DNA of 7,616 bases from Devosia sp. (GTDB lineage: Bacteria; Pseudomonadota; Alphaproteobacteria; Rhizobiales; Devosiaceae). Below, one piece after another: positions 1 to 7,616 of the stretch. Position 1 is the stretch's first letter. Every line of letters starts with the position of its first letter. The DNA is taken from positions 1 to 7,616 of the forward strand of contig JAQGKH010000191.1 in assembly GCA_028290225.1 (NCBI GenBank). Reading direction: 5' to 3'. A model generated the notes under the pieces. That model was not told the DNA's origin and did not search any database. It saw only the letters and a list, made by a program, of their open reading frames with translations. A program made the position numbers and the translations under genes.

Positions 1-10
1 TGGCTGCTGC

Positions 11-16
11 TTGACA
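11..16 (+). promoter_or_regulatory. Possible -35 element upstream of aspS
   Basis: TTGACA at 11-16 matches the sigma-70 -35 consensus exactly and lies 60 bases before the aspS start. The region where a -10 should fall (about 33-40, GCGCTTTTC) is a poor match, so only half the promoter is convincing. The aspS reading frame is open back to the window edge, so this stretch could instead be the end of an upstream gene. Confidence 0.25.
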
Positions 17-75
17 TCGAACCTCACCCATGCGCTTTTCCGCCCCAGTTTCCGGGCTGTTTTGCAGAGTTTGCC

Positions 76-1854
76 ATGACCACACATCGCTATCGTTCGC
101 ACACTTGCGGGGCCCTGACAGCGCAACAGGCCGGACAAACGGTACGCCTGAGCGGTTGGGTGCATCGCGTGCGCGACCATGGTGGCTTGCTGTTTATTGA
201 TCTGCGGGACCATTACGGCCTTACCCAATGCGTGATCGATCCTGATTCGCCTGCCTTTGCGGATGCCGAGAAGGTGCGCGCGGAATGGGTGCTCCGCATC
301 GATGGCGAGGTAAAGCTGCGCGATGGCGCCGCGGTGAACACCAATTTGCCCACCGGCGAGATTGAGGTGTTCATCCGCGAAATCGAAGTGCTGTCGGCCG
401 CGCGAGAATTGCCGCTGCCCATTTTCGGCGAGCCCGACTACCCCGAAGATGTTCGTTTGCGCTACCGTTTCCTTGATCTGCGGCGTGAGACATTGCACGC
501 CAACATCGTCAAGCGGACCAAGGTCATCTCGTCCATGCGCCGGAACATGGAGGAGATCGGCTTCACTGAATACTCCACCCCGATCCTGACCGCTTCTTCA
601 CCGGAAGGCGCGCGCGACTTCCTCGTGCCCTCGCGCATTCACCCTGGCAAGTTCTTCGCGCTGCCCCAGGCCCCCCAGCAATACAAGCAGTTGCTGATGG
701 TCGCGGGCTTTGATCGTTACTTCCAGATCGCGCCGTGCTTCCGCGACGAAGATCCGCGCGCCGACCGGCTGCCCGGCGAGTTCTACCAGCTCGACCTCGA
801 AATGAGCTTTGTTACCCAGGAAGATGTCTGGGACACGATGGAGCCGGTGCTGCGCGGGATCTTCACCGAATTCGCCGAGGGCAAGCGCGTCACGCAGGAA
901 TTCCCGCGCATTCCCTATGATGTGGCAATCCGCAAATATGGCTCGGACAAGCCGGACCTGCGCAATCCCATCGAGATGCAGGCGGTGACCGAGCACTTTG
1001 CCGGATCGGGGTTCAAGGTGTTCGCCGGGCAGATCGAAGCCGATCCCTTGGTGCAGGTATGGGCGATCCCCGCGCCGACCGGTGGCTCGCGAGCCTTTTG
1101 CGATCGCATGAATGCCTGGGCACAAGGCCAGGGACAGCCGGGCCTGGGCTACATCTTCTTCAAGGACGGGCAGGGCTCGGGCCCGGTTGCCAAGAATATC
1201 GGCGAGGAGCGCACCGCTGCTATCCGCAGCCAGCTTGGCCTGGCCGACGGGGATGCGGTGTTCTTCGTGCTCGGCCGCCCCGAAAAGATCTATCGCTTCG
1301 CGGGCGAAGCGCGCACGCGCGTCGGCACCGAGCTCAACCTCGTCGATACCGAGCAGTTTGCCCTGTGCTGGATTGTGGACTTCCCCTTCTACGAGTGGAA
1401 CGAGGACGAAAAGAAGCTCGATTTCGCCCACAATCCGTTTTCCATGCCGCAAGGCGGCATCGAGGGGCTGAACGGGCCCGATCCACTGTCGCTCAAGGCC
1501 TATCAATACGACGCTGTGTGCAACGGCTTTGAAATTGCGTCCGGCTCGATCCGGAACCAGGAGCCCGAAACCATGGTCAAGGCCTTCGAATTGGTGGGGC
1601 TGTCGCGCCAGGACGTAGAAGAGCGTTTTGGCGGACTATACCGTGCCTTCCAATATGGAGCGCCACCCCATGGCGGCATGGCGGCGGGCGTCGATCGTAT
1701 CGTCATGTTGCTGTGCGGTGCGCAGAACCTGCGAGAAATCACCGCTTTCCCGATGAACCAGCAGGCCGAAGATCTGCTGATGAGCGCACCAAGCCCCGCT
1801 TCCGCCAAGCAACTGCGCGAACTGGGTATCCGGCTCAATGTTCAAGAGAAATGA
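76..1854 (+). CDS. aspS: Aspartyl-tRNA synthetase (probably non-discriminating, Asp/Asn)
   Basis: This cytoplasmic class II aminoacyl-tRNA synthetase charges tRNA with aspartate using ATP. The 592-residue length is normal for bacterial AspRS. An OB-fold anticodon-binding domain covers about residues 15-105 and contains GWVHRVRDHGG. The class II core starts near residue 130 with YRFLDLRRE. Motif 2 is FRDEDPRADR at 222-231, with Arg223 as the ATP/aspartate-binding arginine. A bacterial-type GAD insertion lies at about 300-420 and includes GLGYIFF. Motif 3 is GMAAGVDRI at 534-542 with catalytic Arg541. The RDHGG loop has His35 where discriminating enzymes such as E. coli's have Leu (RDLGS), and the second determinant position (about Ala85) is not Lys. 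From family knowledge this suggests it also makes Asp-tRNA(Asn) for the GatCAB amidotransferase; that is inference. The ATG at 76 is preceded by a weak AGAG at 66-69. A hairpin follows the stop codon. Confidence 0.97.
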   Translation: MTTHRYRSHTCGALTAQQAGQTVRLSGWVHRVRDHGGLLFIDLRDHYGLTQCVIDPDSPAFADAEKVRAEWVLRIDGEVKLRDGAAVNTNLPTGEIEVFIREIEVLSAARELPLPIFGEPDYPEDVRLRYRFLDLRRETLHANIVKRTKVISSMRRNMEEIGFTEYSTPILTASSPEGARDFLVPSRIHPGKFFALPQAPQQYKQLLMVAGFDRYFQIAPCFRDEDPRADRLPGEFYQLDLEMSFVTQEDVWDTMEPVLRGIFTEFAEGKRVTQEFPRIPYDVAIRKYGSDKPDLRNPIEMQAVTEHFAGSGFKVFAGQIEADPLVQVWAIPAPTGGSRAFCDRMNAWAQGQGQPGLGYIFFKDGQGSGPVAKNIGEERTAAIRSQLGLADGDAVFFVLGRPEKIYRFAGEARTRVGTELNLVDTEQFALCWIVDFPFYEWNEDEKKLDFAHNPFSMPQGGIEGLNGPDPLSLKAYQYDAVCNGFEIASGSIRNQEPETMVKAFELVGLSRQDVEERFGGLYRAFQYGAPPHGGMAAGVDRIVMLLCGAQNLREITAFPMNQQAEDLLMSAPSPASAKQLRELGIRLNVQEK

Positions 1855-1862
1855 GGCGAGAC

Positions 1863-1884
1863 GCCGGGCAGGGAACTGCCCGGT
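1863..1884 (+). terminator. Hairpin after aspS, possible terminator
   Basis: CCGGGCAG (1864-1871) pairs perfectly with CTGCCCGG (1876-1883) around a GGAA tetraloop of the stable GNRA type, and a G-U pair can extend it by one. It starts 9 bases after the aspS stop. The downstream sequence (TCCGCTCTTGCACTT) is only moderately T-rich, so it may be a weak intrinsic terminator or an mRNA 3'-end stabiliser. Its place just before a probable new promoter supports a transcript boundary. Confidence 0.5.
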
Positions 1885-1896
1885 CCGCTCTTGCAC

Positions 1897-1912
1897 TTAA
1901 GCTGCCATTAAG
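1897..1912 (+). promoter_or_regulatory. Putative CtrA-binding site upstream of the EAL gene
   Basis: TTAAGCTGCCATTAAG holds two TTAA half-sites separated by exactly 7 bases. The alphaproteobacterial cell-cycle regulator CtrA recognises TTAA-N7-TTAAC, and this differs only in the last base (G for C). The site lies between the aspS hairpin and the EAL gene, 47 bases before its start codon. A possible -10 (CTAGTA, 1922-1927) sits where the site would overlap the -35 position, the usual arrangement for CtrA-activated promoters. The match is seen; the binding is inferred. Confidence 0.4.
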
Positions 1913-1958
1913 CGCATCTTGCTAGTAAAGGTGCCATCCAGGGTGGCCGGGCGACGCG

Positions 1959-3560
1959 TTGAAGACCAAATATCCCCAGATCCTGATGCTGCTAGGAGCG
2001 ATGCTGGCCTTTGTGCCCATTCTGGCGGTGGATCATGTGCTGGACGCCTATGTGCGCTTCAAGGAAACTGACATCGCCGGACGCTCTGTCGCCGCAGTCA
2101 GCCGCCGCATTGAAACCGGGCTTCTCGAAGCGCTGACCAATCTCGACAAGGTTGCAGGAGCTCACCCCTCCTTGTGCAGCCCCGCCTTCATGGCCAATGT
2201 TGAAGGGGCCATCGATGCGAGCTTCAGCCTCAAGCAGGTGATCGTCGAAAACAGCGATGGGCTGCAATACTGTGCCGCGTTCGGGCGGACTGTTCGATAT
2301 TCTCCGCTGTCCGCCAGTCTGCCGCTGGCTGAATACGAGGCCAGCATTCAGGTGGTCGCGCTGGGCGACATTGCCATGCCGGCCCTCAAGGTCGGCCGGG
2401 CCGCAGCGCTCGGCCGTACTGTGTCGGTCCTGGTGCCATTGATTGGGCCGACCAATGAAAGTCTGGCCCGCACTGTTCCCACTGGCGGCATGGTGCGCGT
2501 CATGCTTGCCGACGGTACCTCCGTGCTCACCGTGGGTGAGGCGACCGAGTTCGACACCAGCGCCGCACCGGCGGGTTTCATTTTCAGCCAGGCCTTTGCC
2601 GGCTCCTTTCCGGTCAAGGTCGCGACCGCCGTGCCCTTTGCCGCCGTCCGGGCCGGCTACGCGGATATAGATGTCGCCCTCACGATGATCGCCTGCCTCG
2701 CGAGTGGCGCATTCTTGCTGCTGGCGATCCACTACGTTCACAGCTCCCGGGTATCGGGCTACGAGCTGGAGCGAGCGATCGCAGCCGGGGAGATGCGGCC
2801 ATGTTACCAGCCGGTGATCAACCTCCGCACCGGCGAACTGGTAGGCTGTGAAGTTCTGTGCCGCTGGGAGAAGCCGAGCGGCGAGGTGATTTCGCCAGGG
2901 GCCTTCATCGACTATGCCGAATCGACGGGGCTGGCTATTCCCATGACCCTCTCGCTCATGCAGCAGGTGAGGTTTGACCTGGACGAGTTGTGCCACCTCA
3001 TGCCGACGCTGAAGGTCTCCATCAACCTGTTTGAAGGGCATTTCCGGGACGGCTCGGTGGTCGAGGATGTGCAGGCAATCTTCGAGGGATCATCGATCCA
3101 GTTTCACCAGCTGGTATTCGAGATCACGGAACGCAAGCCGCTGGGCAATTCGCAGCAGGCCCATAGCGTCATTGCGGGCTTGCATGCCTTGGGGGCTCGC
3201 CTGGCAATGGACGATGCCGGAACAGGTCACTCCAATCTGGCTTATCTGCAAACCCTTGGCGTTGATGTGATCAAGATCGATCGGGTGTTTATCGACATGA
3301 TCAAACCAGGGACCACCAATGTGCCGGTGCTCGATGGCTTCATCGCCATGGCACGGGATTTGGGCTGTGAGATCGTCGCCGAAGGGGTGGAGACCGAGGC
3401 GCAGGCCCATTATCTGCGTGCCCACGGCGTAGTGCAGGCGCAGGGATTTATCTTTTCGCCCGCATTGCGCGCCGAGGCGTTCAGGGATTTGGCGATTGCC
3501 ATCAACCACGCCGTGGCGGTGCGGCGCGACGCCATCAGCCTTGTGCCGAACGCCGCTTAA
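1959..3560 (+). CDS. Membrane CSS-motif/EAL cyclic-di-GMP phosphodiesterase
   Basis: Predicted inner-membrane enzyme hydrolysing c-di-GMP to pGpG, with a periplasmic sensor domain. Transmembrane helix 1 is about residues 7-24. The CSS-type domain (about 25-237) has Cys73 in LCSP and Cys105 in QYC, a pair expected to form a disulfide as in the E. coli PdeC class. Helix 2 is about 239-260, followed by a cytosolic EAL domain at about 268-515. The signature reads EVL rather than EAL, but the metal- and substrate-binding residues appear intact: Glu298, Asn356 (SINL), Glu388 (FEITE), Asp418/Asp419 (DDAGTG), Lys439 (IKID), Glu475 (AEGVE) and Gln495 (QG). There is no GGDEF domain. The start is TTG, with a weak GGG at 1949-1951. 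It keeps Lys2 and Lys4 before helix 1, whereas the next ATG (1986) cuts into the helix and has no visible ribosome site. An in-frame TAA at 1926 rules out a longer form. The 533-residue length is typical of the family, and activity is likely but unproven. Confidence 0.9.
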   Translation: MKTKYPQILMLLGAMLAFVPILAVDHVLDAYVRFKETDIAGRSVAAVSRRIETGLLEALTNLDKVAGAHPSLCSPAFMANVEGAIDASFSLKQVIVENSDGLQYCAAFGRTVRYSPLSASLPLAEYEASIQVVALGDIAMPALKVGRAAALGRTVSVLVPLIGPTNESLARTVPTGGMVRVMLADGTSVLTVGEATEFDTSAAPAGFIFSQAFAGSFPVKVATAVPFAAVRAGYADIDVALTMIACLASGAFLLLAIHYVHSSRVSGYELERAIAAGEMRPCYQPVINLRTGELVGCEVLCRWEKPSGEVISPGAFIDYAESTGLAIPMTLSLMQQVRFDLDELCHLMPTLKVSINLFEGHFRDGSVVEDVQAIFEGSSIQFHQLVFEITERKPLGNSQQAHSVIAGLHALGARLAMDDAGTGHSNLAYLQTLGVDVIKIDRVFIDMIKPGTTNVPVLDGFIAMARDLGCEIVAEGVETEAQAHYLRAHGVVQAQGFIFSPALRAEAFRDLAIAINHAVAVRRDAISLVPNAA

Positions 3561-3580
3561 GCGTCATTGAAGCGCAATCT

Positions 3581-3597
3581 GGGCCATCTGCCCTTTT
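3581..3597 (+). terminator. Weak terminator-like hairpin after the EAL gene
   Basis: GGGC (3581-3584) and GCCC (3590-3593) can form a short 4-bp stem around CATCT, followed by TTTT at 3594-3597. The layout is right for an intrinsic terminator 20 bases after the stop, but the stem is short and would be marginal. Confidence 0.25.
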
Positions 3598-3653
3598 CAA
3601 GTCCGCTGAATGGTGGCACCAACACGCCGACCGGCCCAGCCGGAATTGGATGT

Positions 3654-3658
3654 GGAGG
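3654..3658 (+). promoter_or_regulatory. Strong Shine-Dalgarno that decides the maeB start
   Basis: GGAGG at 3654-3658 lies 8 bases before the in-frame TTG at 3667, which is ideal spacing. No comparable ribosome site precedes the upstream ATG at 3610 (CTTTTCAAGTCCGCTGA). Confidence 0.65.
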
Positions 3659-3666
3659 ACACCGGA

Positions 3667-5967
<2,301 letters not shown>

Positions 5968-5973
5968 AATGGG

Positions 5974-5990
5974 CGGGCCTTGGAGGCCCG
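5974..5990 (+). terminator. GC-rich hairpin after maeB, likely terminator
   Basis: CGGGCCT (5974-5980) pairs perfectly with AGGCCCG (5984-5990) around TGG, and TTCGTT follows. It starts 6 bases after the maeB stop. The T-run is interrupted, so termination may be incomplete. Confidence 0.55.
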
Positions 5991-6081
5991 TTCGTTCCCG
6001 ACACTAAAACAGCGGAGATGGCAACGGGACGTTAAATCCTTGTAGAGCATGATGGGTTGGTTCAACATATAGCTGGCCTCT

Positions 6082-6480
6082 ATGCCAACCCGTCTCAAGC
6101 GACCTCCTTTCTGGCGTGCCCTTGGCCTGACCGCAGCCTTGCTCGCGTTCCAGGGTTATCTCGGATTCTCTGCCATTGGCGGACAATTCGGCATCGAAAA
6201 TCGCGCGCAGATTCTGGCTGATATCGATGTGCTCCGGAATCAATCATCGGCTCTCCAGGCTGAGATCGACGCCTACAAGCATCGCGGCACGCTGATGGAC
6301 ACGCGCCGTCTGGACCCCGATCTCGTAACGGAACGCGCCCGTGCCTTGTTGAACATGGCCAACGAAGCAGACATCATCGTCATGGTGGATCGCGGCACGG
6401 GTAAACCGCTTTCCGGTTCATTTGACGAATTAGCCCAAGATCGGTTAAAGGCTATTCTGGACGCAGAAACAACGCTTTAG
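6082..6480 (+). CDS. ftsB: FtsB/DivIC-family septum formation initiator
   Basis: Small bitopic inner-membrane protein of 132 residues. Family members join the divisome and, with FtsL and FtsQ, help activate septal peptidoglycan synthesis. A short basic cytoplasmic tail (MPTRLKR) is followed by one transmembrane helix at about 11-31. A periplasmic coiled-coil segment covers about 38-68 (RAQILADIDVLRNQSSALQAE). The conserved LDPDLVTERARALLNM segment lies at 79-92 and leads into EADIIVMV. It fits the alphaproteobacterial pattern of this gene just upstream of pdhA. The start ATG has no clear Shine-Dalgarno, and an in-frame TAG at 6070 excludes a longer form. The last 22 or so residues (after about 110) are less conserved-looking. 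The family call is firm. The ftsB name rests on family and synteny because divergent DivIC-family members look alike. Confidence 0.88.
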   Translation: MPTRLKRPPFWRALGLTAALLAFQGYLGFSAIGGQFGIENRAQILADIDVLRNQSSALQAEIDAYKHRGTLMDTRRLDPDLVTERARALLNMANEADIIVMVDRGTGKPLSGSFDELAQDRLKAILDAETTL

Positions 6481-6489
6481 CGCGTTTTT
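6471..6489 (+). terminator. Possible terminator overlapping the ftsB stop
   Basis: AACGC (6471-6475) pairs with GCGTT (6482-6486) around TTTAGC, which contains the stop codon, and three more T follow to 6489. The 5-bp stem is short. Because the stem includes the last codons, ribosomes finishing ftsB would cover it, so it may only partly separate ftsB from pdhA. Confidence 0.35.
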
Positions 6490-6593
6490 CGTCGCTGACC
6501 TGCTGCTTGCTGATTCCTGCAGCCTTGCGCTACCCTGCCGATCTATGGCCAATTCGGCCGAGCGTATTTTTCCCTCATAGCGGAGCGCTTCCG

Positions 6594-7613
6594 ATGGCGC
6601 GTAAGGGTGTAGCCGGCATGGCAGTGACGCAATCAAATGTTCCCGAATTCACTGCAGAACAGGAACTCGAAGCATTCCGCGAAATGCTGCTGATCCGGCG
6701 TTTTGAGGAAAAGGCCGGCCAGATGTATGGCATGGGCCTGATCGGCGGATTCTGTCACCTCTATATCGGCCAGGAAGCGGTGGTCACCGGCGTCACCATG
6801 GCCAGCCAGAAGGGCAAGGACGCCCAGATCACCGGCTACCGCGACCATGGACCTATGCTGGTCATGGGCCTTGATCCCAAGGGTGTCATGGCCGAGCTCA
6901 CCGGACGTCAGGGCGGCTTGTCCAGGGGCCAGGGCGGCTCCATGCACATGTTCTCCAACGAGCACCGCTTTTATGGCGGCAACGGCATTGTTGGTGCGCA
7001 GGTTTCGCTTGGGGCGGGGCTTGCCTTTGCCGCCAAGTACCGCGGCGACAACTCCGTTAGCCTGGCGTATTTCGGCGACGGCGCCGCCAATCAGGGCCAG
7101 GTTTATGAGAGCTTCAACATGGCCAAGCTGTGGAAGCTGCCGGTCGTGTTCATCATTGAAAACAACAAGTATGCCATGGGCACCTCGATCGAGCGTGCTG
7201 CGGCAACCACAAATCTGTCCAAGCGTGGCCTGAGCTTCGATATCCCGGGCGAGCAGGTGGACGGCATGGATGTGCGGCTGGTTTACGATGCCGCCAAGCG
7301 CGCCATTGAGCATGCGCGCTCGGGGCAGGGGCCCTATATCCTGGAAATGCTGACCTACCGATATCGCGGCCATTCCATGTCTGATCCGGCGAAATACCGG
7401 AGCAAGGACGAGGTCACCAAGTATCGCCAGGAGCGCGATCCCATCGAGCAGGTTCGTGCTCGCCTGCTGGAAGGTGGCCTCGCCACCGAAGACACCCTCA
7501 AGCAGCTGGAGAACGAAATCCGCGCCATCGTCACCGAAGCCGCCGATTTCGCTACCAATGATTCCGAGCCGGATGCCGCCGAGCTCTGGACCGACATAAC
7601 CGTGCCGGCTTGA
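6594..7613 (+). CDS. pdhA: Pyruvate dehydrogenase E1 component, alpha subunit
   Basis: Forms the thiamine-diphosphate-dependent E1 of the pyruvate dehydrogenase complex with PdhB. E1 decarboxylates pyruvate and passes the acetyl group to the lipoyl arm of E2. From the chosen start it is 339 residues, usual for the alphaproteobacterial two-subunit form. FREMLLIRRFEEKAG (28-42) and GGFCHLYIGQEA (51-62) are family hallmarks. The thiamine-diphosphate motif runs from GDGAANQG (161-168) to ENN (189-191). RYRGHSMSDP (256-265) is the conserved loop that carries the regulatory serines in mitochondrial enzymes. The frame is open back to a TTG at 6507, but ATG 6594 has GGAG at 6582-6585 with 8-base spacing and gives the MARK-type N-terminus common in this group. 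ATG 6618 is a less likely alternative. The gene ends 3 bases before the window edge, and pdhB is expected next. Confidence 0.95.
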   Translation: MARKGVAGMAVTQSNVPEFTAEQELEAFREMLLIRRFEEKAGQMYGMGLIGGFCHLYIGQEAVVTGVTMASQKGKDAQITGYRDHGPMLVMGLDPKGVMAELTGRQGGLSRGQGGSMHMFSNEHRFYGGNGIVGAQVSLGAGLAFAAKYRGDNSVSLAYFGDGAANQGQVYESFNMAKLWKLPVVFIIENNKYAMGTSIERAAATTNLSKRGLSFDIPGEQVDGMDVRLVYDAAKRAIEHARSGQGPYILEMLTYRYRGHSMSDPAKYRSKDEVTKYRQERDPIEQVRARLLEGGLATEDTLKQLENEIRAIVTEAADFATNDSEPDAAELWTDITVPA

Positions 7614-7616
7614 GGC

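Noticed and set aside
1..79. Possible tail of an upstream gene, with a TGA at 77-79 overlapping the aspS ATG
   Set aside because: One frame is open from the window edge to that TGA, and the aspS frame is open too. About 25 codons with no recognisable protein end, plus a TTGACA element, are not enough to call a gene.
598..1506. 302-codon open frame on the minus strand, antisense to aspS
   Set aside because: It mirrors aspS coding periodicity, has no recognisable motif, and overlaps the essential catalytic core of AspRS.
1992..3041. 349-codon minus-strand frame opposite the EAL gene
   Set aside because: The composition is low-information (His/Gln/Gly/Arg rich), and the + strand frame has membrane helices and an intact EAL active site.
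5993..6031. Imperfect inverted repeat CGTTCCCG / CGGGACG in the maeB-ftsB gap
   Set aside because: It needs a bulge and a loop of over 20 bases, so it is no better than expected in GC-rich DNA.
6018..6035. Mini open frame (ATG to TAA, 5 codons) before ftsB, considered as a leader peptide
   Set aside because: The GGAG directly abuts its ATG, so spacing is wrong, and there is no codon run or attenuator structure to support regulation.
6633..7373. 246-codon minus-strand frame opposite pdhA
   Set aside because: It is a shadow of pdhA; the + strand carries the thiamine-diphosphate motif.

Overview
The window carries five genes, all on the + strand. The sequence is GC-rich, and gene content and protein style point to an alphaproteobacterium, most likely of the Hyphomicrobiales (rhizobial) lineage. 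A Devosia-like genus would fit, but that is an impression from protein style, not a search result. Supporting signs are the AspRS with an 'RDEDPRADR' motif 2, the septum-formation initiator directly upstream of pdhA, the MARK-type PdhA N-terminus and the chimeric malic enzyme.

Layout: 1-75 is the upstream region of aspS, with a TTGACA -35-like element. 76-1854 is aspS, aspartyl-tRNA synthetase, with residues suggesting a non-discriminating enzyme. 1855-1958 is a gap holding a strong hairpin and a TTAA-N7-TTAA motif that looks like a CtrA box. 1959-3560 is a membrane-anchored CSS-motif/EAL c-di-GMP phosphodiesterase starting with TTG. 3667-5967 is maeB, malic enzyme fused to a phosphotransacetylase-like domain; a strong Shine-Dalgarno favours a TTG start over the upstream ATG at 3610. 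5968-6081 is a gap with a GC-rich hairpin. 6082-6480 is an FtsB/DivIC-type divisome protein. 6594-7613 is pdhA, pyruvate dehydrogenase E1 alpha, which ends 3 nt before the window edge; pdhB probably follows. No intergenic gap exceeds about 115 bases, and I see no tRNA, rRNA, insertion sequence, CRISPR array or phage remnant.

Together, MaeB makes pyruvate from malate and PdhA starts its oxidation to acetyl-CoA, the known allosteric inhibitor of MaeB-type enzymes through the fused domain. The small division gene sits between them. The EAL protein is the one non-housekeeping gene. Its possible CtrA site would tie c-di-GMP turnover to the cell cycle.

This is mostly an ordinary chromosomal housekeeping region and I do not see a new system. 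The items most worth checking are the CtrA-like box, the redox-type c-di-GMP phosphodiesterase with its variant signature motif, the predicted non-discriminating AspRS, and the revised starts of maeB and pdhA.
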